A stretch of 64,000 nucleotides of DNA from Rhizobium sp. NFR07 (GTDB taxonomy: Bacteria > Pseudomonadota > Alphaproteobacteria > Rhizobiales > Rhizobiaceae). The notes below the pieces were generated by a model that was not told the origin of the DNA, did no database searches, and saw only the letters and a list, made by a program, of their open reading frames with translations. Made by a program: the position numbers and the translations under genes. The stretch spans positions 62,001 to 126,000 of the forward strand of contig NZ_FOKM01000014.1 of the NCBI RefSeq assembly GCF_900111905.1. Reading direction: 5' to 3'. Below, piece after piece: positions 43,771 to 52,829 of this stretch (positions within the stretch are counted from its first letter, which is position 1; each line of letters begins with the position of its first letter).

Positions 43771-44955
43771 ATGACCTTTGACGCCCCTTCCCTTGCCGCG
43801 CTTGCCGATGAAGCAAAAGACTGGCGCCGAACGATCCACCAGAATCCCGAATTGTTGTTCGACCTGCCGAAGACGGCGGCGCTGGTGACGGAGAAGCTCA
43901 AGGAGTTTGGTTGCGACGAGGTCGTGGGTGGCATTGCCAAGACCGGCGTGGTCGCCGTGATCAACGGTAATAAAGGGCCGGGCCGTACAATTGCCCTGCG
44001 CTCGGAAATGGATGCCTTGCCGATGGCGGAGCAGACCAACCTGCCCTATGCCTCCAAGGTGGAAAACATGATGCACGCTTGCGGGCATGACGGCCATACC
44101 GCCATGCTGCTGGCGACAGCCAAGAAGCTTGCCGACGATCGCGAGTTTGCCGGAAGGGTGGTTGTGGTTTTCCAGCCGGCCGAAGAAGGTGGCGCGGGCG
44201 GCCGGGTCATGATCGAGGAAGGCATTCTCGAACGCTTCGGCATCGAGGAAGTCTACGGCATGCATAACGAACCCGGGCTTCCGGTCGGTTCCTTTGCCAC
44301 GCGTAGCGGTCCGATCATGGCCGGTGGAGACCGTTTCGTCGTGACGATCAACGGCAAGGGCGGGCACGCCGCCTTGCCGCATCTCAGCCACGACCCGGTC
44401 ATCGTGATGGGACAGATGATCGCCGCGCTGCAGACAATTCCCTCGCGCTTCGTCGATCCTCTGGATTCGGTCGTCCTGTCACTGACCTTCATCGAAGGTG
44501 GCAGCGAGAAGGCCCTCAACGTCATTCCGGCGTCCGTCAGGATCGGCGGCACGATACGCACGATGCGGCCCATGACCCGCGCGGCCGTGGAAGCACGCTT
44601 CCGTGACGTCGTCGCGATGACGGCAAAGCTCTTTTCGGCGGAAGCCGCAATCGATTGGCGGCCGGGCTATCCGGTCACCGTCAACGACCCGGCCAAGACC
44701 AAGCTCGCGGTGGCGGCAGCCAAGGCGGTCGCCGGGGATGCTAATGTCGACGATGACTATCCGCCGACGATGGGTTCGGAAGATTTCTCCTACATGCTGG
44801 AAAAGCGGCCCGGCGCATTCATGTGGCTCGGGAACGGGGACAGCGCCGACCTGCACAACCCCGCTTATGACTTCAACGACGATGCGATCGTTCACGGTGT
44901 CCGATACTGGCTGACGCTCGTCGACCAGCGTCTCAACGGCTCATTAGTCGAATGA
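43771..44955 (+). CDS. M20-family amidohydrolase (hippurate hydrolase-like)
   Basis: The 394 residues match M20D amidohydrolases that remove N-acyl groups from amino acids: LRSEMDALPMAEQTNLPYAS (near 72-91), the metal-site HACGHDGHTAML, QPAEEGGAGGRVMI, MHNEPGLPVGSFATR and the C-terminal PTMGSEDFSYML. The usual Asp of RADMDALP is Glu here (RSEMDALP), a conservative change. As the last gene of the IclR-linked operon it is well placed to hydrolyse N-carbamoyl, N-acyl or hippurate-like products released by the HyuAB enzyme or imported by the Dpp system. Start ATG 43771 follows TTGGAG. Confidence 0.9.
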   Translation: MTFDAPSLAALADEAKDWRRTIHQNPELLFDLPKTAALVTEKLKEFGCDEVVGGIAKTGVVAVINGNKGPGRTIALRSEMDALPMAEQTNLPYASKVENMMHACGHDGHTAMLLATAKKLADDREFAGRVVVVFQPAEEGGAGGRVMIEEGILERFGIEEVYGMHNEPGLPVGSFATRSGPIMAGGDRFVVTINGKGGHAALPHLSHDPVIVMGQMIAALQTIPSRFVDPLDSVVLSLTFIEGGSEKALNVIPASVRIGGTIRTMRPMTRAAVEARFRDVVAMTAKLFSAEAAIDWRPGYPVTVNDPAKTKLAVAAAKAVAGDANVDDDYPPTMGSEDFSYMLEKRPGAFMWLGNGDSADLHNPAYDFNDDAIVHGVRYWLTLVDQRLNGSLVE

Positions 44956-45381
44956 TGACGTCCGGCGTCGCCGGGGAGCCATTCTAAGCCAGCCTTAATT
45001 CAGAGCTCCGAGTGAGCTTCACTTGGGCGTAATCGTCACGGAATGTATGGCCCTTATCGCGCGCCTACGGCATGAGACAGTCCATCGTTGTCGGTTGACT
45101 AATTGTCTTTTCGACCTCGTCAATCAGGCGAAAATATGCAATCAGGACGTCTAGATTTTGATGGGAGCTGGACACACGAATTGTAAAGCAGTTGACTCCA
45201 AAGCACTGAAACTTAAGTGATAACGTCCGCATCCCATATTGGCGCTCTCAATCAAACGCTCCTGCGACGGGCTTTGAAACCTGTCATTACGTGCGCCGAC
45301 CAGCATAGCGCGGCGAGGCATTTCGCGGCGAGCTATTGGCAGCCGGGCCGCGCTGAGCACGACCCGCCAAGACGGCGCCGA
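44956..45381. other. Gene-free intergenic region
   Basis: No supported gene. Just after the amidohydrolase stop there is a small hairpin CCGGC-GTC-GCCGG (44962-44974) without a T-run. Short frames on both strands (45151-45360 minus, 45217-45516 plus) carry no family motif. This is the 3' region of two convergent units. Confidence 0.45.
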
Positions 45382-46143
45382 TCAGATGTGAATTCCGCCG
45401 GCGACCTCGATTCGCTGGCCATTGACCCAGCCGAAATTATCAGAGAGAAGGCCGGCGATTACCGGACCAACATCGTCGGGTCCGCCGACGCGACCGAGCG
45501 CAGTATGCGACGCTAAAGTCTTTGCCACCTCCGGGTTGTCGCGCACGACCCCACCGCTGAAGTCGGTGGCTATGGCGCCTGGGGCGACAACGTTCACGGC
45601 GATACGACGCGCGCCCAGTTCCATGGCCATGTACCGGGTCAGCGCCTCAACGGCTGCCTTCATCGGTCCATAGATTGTGCGACCTGGAAATGAGAACCTT
45701 GCAAGTCCGGACGAGATATTCACGATGCGACCACCGTCGTTCATCAACGGCAGAAGCTTCTGCGTCAGCAGAAAAGGGCCCTTGAAGTGGACGGCAAACT
45801 GCGCGTCCAATTCTGCTTCGGTCCCATTTTGCAGCGTCGCTGTCGATGAGGTTCCCGCGTTATTGACGAGATAGTCAAATCGACTGGCGCCGAGCAGCGC
45901 CAGTGCATTGCGAACCTGGGTGACGAACCGATCAAATGTATCTGCCTGACCAACGTTCAACTGCAATGCCACTGCAGCTGCGCCGGCTTCCCGAACGGCC
46001 GTGACGACCTTTTCAGCCTCGTCCCGCCGGCTGTTGTAGGTGATGATTGACGAGACACCTTGATGGGCGAGACGCATCGCTGTGTCGCGACCCATTCCCC
46101 TGCTGCCCCCGGTGATGATGGCAATGCGTCGAGTATCGTTCAT
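45382..46143 (-). CDS. Short-chain dehydrogenase/reductase
   Basis: A classical 253-residue SDR: NADP/NAD-binding TGGSRGMG (11-18), NNAG near 91-94, catalytic Ser in VNISSG and the YxxxK pair in TIYGPMKAAVEAL, ending NGQRIEVAGGI. The GxxxGxG variant with an Arg residue after Ser and SRRDEAEK favours NADP. It diverges from a LysR regulator, which is the likely controller. Substrate unknown; 3-oxoacyl reductase-like family. Confidence 0.9.
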   Translation of the reverse strand: MNDTRRIAIITGGSRGMGRDTAMRLAHQGVSSIITYNSRRDEAEKVVTAVREAGAAAVALQLNVGQADTFDRFVTQVRNALALLGASRFDYLVNNAGTSSTATLQNGTEAELDAQFAVHFKGPFLLTQKLLPLMNDGGRIVNISSGLARFSFPGRTIYGPMKAAVEALTRYMAMELGARRIAVNVVAPGAIATDFSGGVVRDNPEVAKTLASHTALGRVGGPDDVGPVIAGLLSDNFGWVNGQRIEVAGGIHI

Positions 46144-46232
46144 GATTGATCTCCTTCACCGAGAAACATAGTCGCTTCAATTCGAGCAAAAAATACGGTA
46201 ATGATGTCACATGCTGTACGGAAATTTGAACA
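46144..46232. promoter_or_regulatory. Divergent promoter region of the SDR and LysR genes
   Basis: An 89-base A/T-richer spacer between the SDR start (46143) and LysR start (46233). It must carry both promoters and probably the LysR binding site, but I see no clear perfect dyad. Confidence 0.35.
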
Positions 46233-47132
46233 ATGCTTACCGACTTCGCCGCAGCTAGGGCCTTCGTCGCTGTCGCGTCAGCAGGCGGTTTCCGCGACGC
46301 TTCGGTCGCAACAGGTATAAGTGCCTCCAGCCTTAGCGGTGCGGTGAAACGGCTTGAAAGCCAACTCGGCGTTCGACTACTCCATCGTACCACCCGCAGT
46401 GTGGTCACGACCGAAGCAGGAGCTCACTTGCTGGAGCACCTGCAAGCTGCCATGGCAGACGTGGAGGCCGCTCTGGACCGCGCCAATAAGTACCGTCATG
46501 AGCCCGCAGGAAAAATCCGCCTCAACGTACCGGTCAACGTAGCCCGCATTGTGCTGCCGAGAATTTTACCCGGGTTCGTCGCTGCCTATCCCAAAATCCG
46601 AGTAGAAGTCGTGGCACAACACGGATTTGTAGACATACTTGCCGAGGGGTGCGATGCCGGAATTCGCTACGATGAAAGGCTGACCAAGAACATGGTCGCT
46701 ATACCGATCGGGCCTTCCAGGCAGCGGTTTGCCACTGCCGCCTCACCGGCTTACCTGGCACGCCACGGACGCCCTGAACAACCTGAGGATCTGCTCGATC
46801 ACGCATGCCTGCATGGCCGGCTCAGCAGCGGAGCGCCCGCTGCGTGGGAATTCGAACGTGCTGGTGCTGTGGTGAGGATTGAGCCGACGGGTCCGATATC
46901 GGTGGACATAAACGCCATCGACCTCGCCGTATCGACCGCCATCGACGGATGCGGCATTATACATCTGTTCGAGGATTGGTTGCGGCCGGCTCTCGATAGT
47001 GGTTCGTTGGTGCCGATCCTTGAACCGTTCTGGCAGAGCTTTACGGGGCCGTTTTTGTATTACCATGGACAGGAATACGTTCCCGCCCCGCTGAAAGCAT
47101 TTATCGGTTACGTGCAGGAGAACCGCTGGTAA
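46233..47132 (+). CDS. LysR-family transcriptional regulator
   Basis: A 299-residue LysR protein of the CrgA/DsdC-like subgroup: helix-turn-helix with GGFRDASVATGISASSLSGA, RTTRSVVTTEAG at the wing and an effector domain containing GKIRLNVPVNVARIVLPRIL (abridged) and SPAYLARHGRP. This subgroup often sits divergent to an SDR or oxidoreductase, as here (gene at 45382-46143). Inducer not predictable. Confidence 0.92.
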   Translation: MLTDFAAARAFVAVASAGGFRDASVATGISASSLSGAVKRLESQLGVRLLHRTTRSVVTTEAGAHLLEHLQAAMADVEAALDRANKYRHEPAGKIRLNVPVNVARIVLPRILPGFVAAYPKIRVEVVAQHGFVDILAEGCDAGIRYDERLTKNMVAIPIGPSRQRFATAASPAYLARHGRPEQPEDLLDHACLHGRLSSGAPAAWEFERAGAVVRIEPTGPISVDINAIDLAVSTAIDGCGIIHLFEDWLRPALDSGSLVPILEPFWQSFTGPFLYYHGQEYVPAPLKAFIGYVQENRW

Positions 47133-47293
47133 GCTGAAGATCAGCCAAGCCCAAGGAACTCGTGTGGTTCATGAAAACGACACTTGGCAGTCGGACCGCT
47201 GACTCGCATTCTTGCCAAACCTTTGAATAAGTGGCGCCACGGGGGCTCCGACTCAAACCAGCCTCCTCGTCAACGGCACGCACCGCACAGTCT

Positions 47294-48166
47294 CTACCAG
47301 GCAGCGTTTGGAAATGCGTTGAGCGGAATTTTAAGATAACTGGTTCCGTTTTCTTCCAAAGACGGCAACGAGCCGGCGTTGAGATTGACCTGCAGCGCAT
47401 GCAGCATCAGGCGCGGAAACGGCAGTGATGCGTCCCGACGCGTCCGCGAGGCCATAAATTCATCGCGGCCATTCTGCACATGCGGATTATGCCGGCGCTG
47501 CTCCGCCACCGTGCTTTCCCAAAGCGCCTCGCGCCCACCCGGGCGATAGTCGTGGCCGGTATAGAGCCTGGTATCATCGGGCAGACTCAAGATCGCATCG
47601 ATCGACGACCAGAGGTTCTCGGGGCTTCCGCCGGGGAAATCCGCGCGCGCCGAACCGCTATCGGGCATGAACAGCGTATCGTGGATGAAGGCTGCATCGC
47701 CGACGACATAGGTGATCGACGCCAGCGTGTGGCCTGGCGAATGCATCACCCGGCATTCCATATTGCCGATCATGAAACGATCGCCGTCGGCAAACAGGTA
47801 GTCCCATTGCGACCCGTCCGTTATCAATTCGGGCATATTGTAGATCGTCTGCCAGAGCGCCTGCACCTTCACCACTTCGGCACCGATCGCCGTCTTAATA
47901 CCGGTCGTCGATTTCAGGTAGGCAGCAGCGGAAAAATGGTCGGCATGGGGATGGGTATCGAGAATCCATTGTAGCCGGAGGCCCCGGTCCTCGATGTAAG
48001 CGAGAATGGCATCCGCATGCCGAGTGGTGGTGCTGCCGGATTTCTCATCGTAGTCGAGGACCGGGTCGATGATCGCGCAATCCTTCGTCAGCGGGTCGCT
48101 GACCACATACTGGATGCTTCCGGTCCGTTCATCATAAAAGCCGACAACGTCGGGCCTGACTGTCAT
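47294..48166 (-). CDS. Metallo-beta-lactamase-fold hydrolase of the Blh / persulfide-dioxygenase type
   Basis: A 290-residue MBL-fold protein with HPHADH metal motif in LDTHPHADHFSAAAY (near 68-82), HSPGHTLAS, and HDTLFMPDSGSARADFPGG, the last being very close to the segment of ETHE1/Blh sulfur dioxygenases that oxidise glutathione persulfide. It is the final gene of a three-gene operon with the GntR regulator and the sulfoxide-reductase-like enzyme, overlapping the latter by 4 bases. This supports a role in sulfane-sulfur or sulfide disposal, as inference. Confidence 0.85.
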   Translation of the reverse strand: MTVRPDVVGFYDERTGSIQYVVSDPLTKDCAIIDPVLDYDEKSGSTTTRHADAILAYIEDRGLRLQWILDTHPHADHFSAAAYLKSTTGIKTAIGAEVVKVQALWQTIYNMPELITDGSQWDYLFADGDRFMIGNMECRVMHSPGHTLASITYVVGDAAFIHDTLFMPDSGSARADFPGGSPENLWSSIDAILSLPDDTRLYTGHDYRPGGREALWESTVAEQRRHNPHVQNGRDEFMASRTRRDASLPFPRLMLHALQVNLNAGSLPSLEENGTSYLKIPLNAFPNAAW

Positions 48167-50466
48167 GCTTGAAAATCCGGATGTTCGAAGGCCAGGACGG
48201 GCATTGCTTGTTTGGGGTCAAGCCTGCGGATGTCCACAAGACAGGTCTGGGCGCTGCAGCCCTGCGACAGCGAGGATGCAGGGATATCGAGCGTCACGGC
48301 ATTGGGATTGCCATGTTTTTCGATGCGGGCGTCATGATCCATGTCAAACCAGGCGCCGGTCGACAGTCGCAGCACGCCCGGCATGATAGCCTCGGAAACC
48401 ACCGCTGCCGAGATCAGCCGGCCGCGCTCGTTGAACACTTCAACAAGATCGCCATCGGCAATGTCGCGCACGGCCGCGTCGGCGGGATTGATATGGATCG
48501 GCTCGCGCCCGGCGACCTTTCCTTCTCTGCTATGAGGGCTGGCATCCAGCTGGCTGTGAAGGCGACGCACCGGCTGATCGGAGATGAGGTGCAGCCTGCC
48601 GTCGCCGGGTGTTCGGGCCCCCAGCCATTCGGTCGGCTCACGCCAGGTCGGGTGTCCGGCGCAATCGGCAAGACAGAACCCAGCAATGGTCTCGGAAAAG
48701 ATCTCGATCCGCCCCGACGGGGTCGACACAGGATTCTCGGCCGGCGCGCGGCGAAAATCATCGAGCATGACGATCGGCTTTGCCTGCGGCCCAAGGTCGA
48801 ACAGGCCCTGGTGCCAGAAGTCGTCGAAACCCGGCATCTGAATGTGTTGCGCGGCGGCATTCTCACGCGAGACCTCGTAGAGACGACGCAGCCATCCCTG
48901 TTCGTCCAGGCCTTCGGAAAAGTCGACATCCATGCGTCTGGCGAGCGCATTGAAGATGTCGAAATCGTTTCTGGACTGACCGAAGGGCTCTTCCACCTTC
49001 TTCATCGCGACGACGAAATCCTCGCCACTGGCGGCGGCTATATCGTTGCGCTCCAGCGATGTCGTGACCGGCAATACGATATCGGCGCGCTTGGCGGTCG
49101 GTGTCCAGTAGGGTTCGTTGACGATGATCGTCTCGGGTTTTTGCCAGGCCTGAAGCAGCCGGTTGAGATCCTGATGGTGATGGAAGGGATTGCCGCCCGC
49201 CCAGTAGACAAGGCGGATATCGGGATAGGCATGGGACTTGCCGTTATAGGTGAAGACGCTTCCGGGATTGAGAAGCATATCGGCAATGCGAGCGACGGGG
49301 ATGAAGGTCTTGAGCGGGTTCTGCCCCTGCGGAAAATCCCCGAACTTGAAACGGATATTGTCGTTGCCGACGGAGTTCATAGCGCCGTAACCGACGCCGA
49401 AGCCGCCACCGGGCAAACCGATCTGACCGACCATGGCGGCAAGCGTGATCAACATCCAGAACGGCTGCTCGCCATGCACGGCGCGTTGCAACGACCATGA
49501 AATGTTGAGCATCGTTCGATGCGATGCCATCTCTCGCGCCAGCGTCTCGATCCGACCCGCAGCAACACCGCAGATTTCGGATGCCCAGGCGGGTGTCTTG
49601 GCGATTCCGTCGGCTGCGCCTGTCAGATAGTCGGCGAAGCGTTCATAGCCGACGCAGTGGCTCTTCAGGAAGGCGAAGTCGGCAAGCCCGTCCTTATGCA
49701 GGACATGGGCGATCGCCAGCATCATCGCCGTGTCTGTGTTGGGCCGGATCGCCAGCCACTCGCTCTCCACGGGCATGTTGTCGCCGACGGGGCTGACATT
49801 GACGAAACGCGTTCCGGCCTCCTCCATCCCGCGCATGCCGGCAACGACCCGATGGCGGCCCGGACCGCCCTGCGATATCTGGGCATTCTTCACCGGTATC
49901 CCGCCGAAGGTGACGAAGAGCTCGGTATTGCTGGCCATCACGTCCCAGGACGTATGCTGATTGAGAAGAGGGCTCAATCCCGAGACGACATGCGGCAGGA
50001 TAACCTTGCCAGCGCCCAGGCTGTAACTGTCGACATGGCTGACATAGCCGCCGATAAGGTTGAGGAACCGGTGGACCTGGCTCTGCGCATGATGAAAGCG
50101 GCCGGCACTCGCCCAGCCGTAGGAACCGCCAAAGATCGCCTCGTTTCCGAATGTCTCGCGGATACGCTTGAACTCACCGGCGAGAAGATCGAGCGCCACG
50201 TCCCATTCGACCTCGACGAAGGGTTCTCGACCGCGCAGGAGCTGGTTGGAGCCGGGACCGTGCTCCAACCAGCTCCTGCGGATGGCCGGTCGCGCGATCC
50301 GCACCCTTTTCAGGGCGTCCGATGCCATATGAAGGCCGATCGGCGAAGGATCGCCATCCTCCGCAGCACTCCTAATGCTCACACCTCCGGCATCGTCGGG
50401 AATAATCTCATACACACCCCAATGGGCGGCGGTGCGCGTCTTGCTGTTGGTGCCTGCCCCTGACAT
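48163..50466 (-). CDS. bisC: Molybdopterin oxidoreductase of the BisC/TorA/DMSO-reductase class
   Basis: The 767-residue protein is a bis-MGD molybdoenzyme without an N-terminal Fe-S Cys motif, as in BisC/TorA. It has HWGVYEI near the start, the Mo-ligand-serine region YGWASAGRFHHAQSQVHRF (near 115-133), YWAGGNPFHHHQDLN and ADIVLPVTTSLERNDI. No Tat signal is present, so it is cytoplasmic like biotin sulfoxide reductase BisC. Its likely job is reduction of a sulfoxide or N-oxide. It abuts the GntR gene (TAGATG) and overlaps the MBL gene, forming a regulator-reductase-dioxygenase operon. Confidence 0.88.
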   Translation of the reverse strand: MSGAGTNSKTRTAAHWGVYEIIPDDAGGVSIRSAAEDGDPSPIGLHMASDALKRVRIARPAIRRSWLEHGPGSNQLLRGREPFVEVEWDVALDLLAGEFKRIRETFGNEAIFGGSYGWASAGRFHHAQSQVHRFLNLIGGYVSHVDSYSLGAGKVILPHVVSGLSPLLNQHTSWDVMASNTELFVTFGGIPVKNAQISQGGPGRHRVVAGMRGMEEAGTRFVNVSPVGDNMPVESEWLAIRPNTDTAMMLAIAHVLHKDGLADFAFLKSHCVGYERFADYLTGAADGIAKTPAWASEICGVAAGRIETLAREMASHRTMLNISWSLQRAVHGEQPFWMLITLAAMVGQIGLPGGGFGVGYGAMNSVGNDNIRFKFGDFPQGQNPLKTFIPVARIADMLLNPGSVFTYNGKSHAYPDIRLVYWAGGNPFHHHQDLNRLLQAWQKPETIIVNEPYWTPTAKRADIVLPVTTSLERNDIAAASGEDFVVAMKKVEEPFGQSRNDFDIFNALARRMDVDFSEGLDEQGWLRRLYEVSRENAAAQHIQMPGFDDFWHQGLFDLGPQAKPIVMLDDFRRAPAENPVSTPSGRIEIFSETIAGFCLADCAGHPTWREPTEWLGARTPGDGRLHLISDQPVRRLHSQLDASPHSREGKVAGREPIHINPADAAVRDIADGDLVEVFNERGRLISAAVVSEAIMPGVLRLSTGAWFDMDHDARIEKHGNPNAVTLDIPASSLSQGCSAQTCLVDIRRLDPKQAMPVLAFEHPDFQA

Positions 50467-51159
50467 CTACTTTACGGCCACCAATTGCTCTTCACGCTGC
50501 TGCAGTGCCTCGATCACGATCCGGGCGCCATCTTCTATGGCGTGTTCAATGGCGGCGCGCGCGGCCCCCGCCTGCTTATCCGAGAGGGCCTGCATCAGAT
50601 CGTCGTAATTGTGATGCTCGCCTGACGCCGAATGCGCCTCGGGATAGAGATAGTTGAAGCCGGGACCGGCCTTTAGCCACAGCATCTCGATGACACCGAG
50701 AAGGGTCGGCATGCGGGCAGCTGTATAAAGGACGAAGCGGAATTCCTTGTTCAAAGTCAGCGCCAGGTGCTGATCTTTTGCAGCCTTCGCGACCAGATAT
50801 TTCTTCAACAAGGCCTGCATTTCAGCGATTTCCCCGCCGCTGATCTGGGTGGCTGCGTTAAAGGCGGCCAGTCCTTCCACTGACTTTCGGATCTCGGCAA
50901 TTTCCGAATATTGCGCTACCGTCATCGTCGGGACCCTGAAGGACTGGGCCGGCTCAGCGGTCAAGACGCCCGACGCCGCGAAACGCACCAGCGCCTCTCG
51001 CACCGGGGTGATGCTCATTCCCAGCGATTCGGCCAAATCCTTGGTGACAAGCCGCGTTCCCGGCTCAAGCCGACCCTCTATCAGCGCCGCGCGGATCTCG
51101 TCTTCGACATGGGTAACCAGGCTCTTCCTTGGAGCCGCATTGAAGAAAGCCGTACTCAC
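50467..51159 (-). CDS. GntR/FCD-family regulator
   Basis: A 230-residue GntR protein: winged helix at about 10-75 (RLVTKDLAESLGMSITPVRE) followed by an all-helical FCD effector domain containing the metal-type His residues. The start is a GTG at 51159, with GAGG in front. It is first in its operon, and its stop touches the molybdoenzyme start. A 16-bp near-palindrome lies 72 bases upstream, with an exact inverted copy 10.5 kb away near 61.8 kb, so it probably controls both ends of the surrounding cluster. The effector is unknown. Confidence 0.9.
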   Translation of the reverse strand: MSTAFFNAAPRKSLVTHVEDEIRAALIEGRLEPGTRLVTKDLAESLGMSITPVREALVRFAASGVLTAEPAQSFRVPTMTVAQYSEIAEIRKSVEGLAAFNAATQISGGEIAEMQALLKKYLVAKAAKDQHLALTLNKEFRFVLYTAARMPTLLGVIEMLWLKAGPGFNYLYPEAHSASGEHHNYDDLMQALSDKQAGAARAAIEHAIEDGARIVIEALQQREEQLVAVK

Positions 51160-51231
51160 ATGATCCTCGCGCTTGAAAAATTTGCCCGTTTTTTACCACG
51201 GATTTGAAACTGCCTATATCTTGCTCACACA

Positions 51232-51247
51232 GAATATATCATATATC
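51232..51247. promoter_or_regulatory. Candidate GntR operator, copy 1
   Basis: GAATATATCATATATC contains the odd palindrome ATATATCATATAT. It lies 72 bases upstream of the GntR start and 88 bases upstream of the peptide-binding-protein start. Its exact reverse complement occurs at 61796-61811. Confidence 0.7.
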
Positions 51248-51335
51248 TTGAGCTTATGTACAACCGTATTGCCGTTCGGCTCGGCGGAAGTGACCATCAA
51301 TAACAAATACCAACTCCAGAGGAAGTGAAGGCTCG

Positions 51336-52823
51336 ATGAAAAGACTTGCTGCTCTAGCCCTTGCGGCATCCATGCTGCTGCCAATCACCACGGCGATTGC
51401 GAGCGCCGCCGACCTCGTGGTCGGTCGCGGCGCCTCCACCACCGCAATGGACCCCGGCTTCCTTAAGGAAAGCGCCACCATTGTCGACAATATCTTTGAC
51501 ACGCTGGTCATGCGCGACAAGGACATGAAGCTGGTTCCCGGTCTCGCCACCGGATGGACCGCGATCGACGACACGACGTGGGAATTCAAGCTGCGTGACG
51601 GCGTCAAGTTCCACAATGGCGAGGCAATGGATGCCGAGGCCGTCAAGTTCACCATTGACCGCGTGATCGATCCCGCCGCGAAGTCGCCGACGGTTTCCTA
51701 CATCCGCACGATCGAAAGCGTCGAGGTCATCGACCCGCTGACGGTCCGCATCAAGACCAAGGGCGCCGATCCGCTTCTGCCGACCCGCATGAGTCGTTAT
51801 CCCGCCTATATCGTGCCGCCGAAATACGTGAAGGAAGTCGGCAACGACGTTTTTGCTCGCAAGCCGATCGGCACCGGCCCCTACAAGTTCGTCGAATTCG
51901 TTCCCGACCAGCATGTCATTCTGGAAGCCAACAAGGATTACTGGCGCGGCGCGCCTGCGATCGACAAGGTCACCTGGCGCGCGATCCCCGACGGCACGGC
52001 GCGCATCACCGCGCTTCTGACCGGTGAAGTCGACCTGATCGAGAACGTGCCTGTCGATATCGCCCCCATGGTCAAGGATAGCCCGGACGCCGACCTCGTG
52101 CAGGTCAAGAATGGCGGCCTCACCATCTATCTCGGCCTCGTCATGAACGAAAAGCCGCTCGACAACGTCAAGGTACGCCAGGCGCTCAACATGGCAATCG
52201 ACCGCCAGTCGATCGTGACCAACATTTTGCAGGGCATGGCTTCGCCGCGCGGAACGCAGGTTGGCGCCGCCGATTTCGGCTACAAGGATCTGCCCGTCAC
52301 GACGTTCGATCCAGCAAAGGCGAAGGCATTGCTCACCGAAGCCGGCTTCCCGAACGGCTTCTCGATCAAGATGCAGTCCACCCACCGCTACATGAAGGAC
52401 AGTGAAGTCGCCCAGGCGATCGCACAGCAGTTTGGTGATATCGGCGTGAAGATCGACCAGGAAGTTCTCGACTGGTCCGTCTATACCCAGCAGGTTCCGC
52501 GCAAGGGCCCGATCTTCATGCTCGGCTGGGGCTCGACCCAGACCCTCGACGCTGATGCCGCCGTCTATGCCATCTTCAAGACCGGCGAACCCTATTCGAC
52601 GGCCTCCATTCCGGAAATGGACAAGCTGCTCGATGAAAGCCGCTCCATTGTCGATCCGGCCAAGCGCGGCGAAGTTCTCGCCCAGATCCAGGACCTTGCT
52701 GCAGAACAGGTGCCGGTCATACCGCTCTACCAGGAAGACGCGCTCTACGGTAAGGCAAAGTCGGTGACCTTCGAGGGGCGCCCGGATGCCCGTATCCCGA
52801 TCTTCGACATCAAGAAGCAGTAA
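51336..52823 (+). CDS. Peptide-type ABC substrate-binding protein (SBP family 5)
   Basis: A 495-residue family-5 binding protein with a Sec signal peptide (1-24, AIASA). The mature protein begins ADLVVGRGASTTAMDPGFLK and includes LVPGLATGWTAIDDTTWEFK, DGVKFHNGEAMDAEAVKFTI and GTGPYKFVEF. It is the first gene of the plus-strand operon controlled from the divergent region shared with GntR. Its transporter partners are two permeases immediately downstream and, in all likelihood, the double-domain ATPase encoded at 59853-61697. Confidence 0.92.
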   Translation: MKRLAALALAASMLLPITTAIASAADLVVGRGASTTAMDPGFLKESATIVDNIFDTLVMRDKDMKLVPGLATGWTAIDDTTWEFKLRDGVKFHNGEAMDAEAVKFTIDRVIDPAAKSPTVSYIRTIESVEVIDPLTVRIKTKGADPLLPTRMSRYPAYIVPPKYVKEVGNDVFARKPIGTGPYKFVEFVPDQHVILEANKDYWRGAPAIDKVTWRAIPDGTARITALLTGEVDLIENVPVDIAPMVKDSPDADLVQVKNGGLTIYLGLVMNEKPLDNVKVRQALNMAIDRQSIVTNILQGMASPRGTQVGAADFGYKDLPVTTFDPAKAKALLTEAGFPNGFSIKMQSTHRYMKDSEVAQAIAQQFGDIGVKIDQEVLDWSVYTQQVPRKGPIFMLGWGSTQTLDADAAVYAIFKTGEPYSTASIPEMDKLLDESRSIVDPAKRGEVLAQIQDLAAEQVPVIPLYQEDALYGKAKSVTFEGRPDARIPIFDIKKQ

Positions 52824-52829
52824 TTGAGC

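Noticed and set aside
44962..44974. Hairpin after the amidohydrolase considered as an intrinsic terminator
   Set aside because: Only 5-bp stem and no T-run, so not a convincing terminator.
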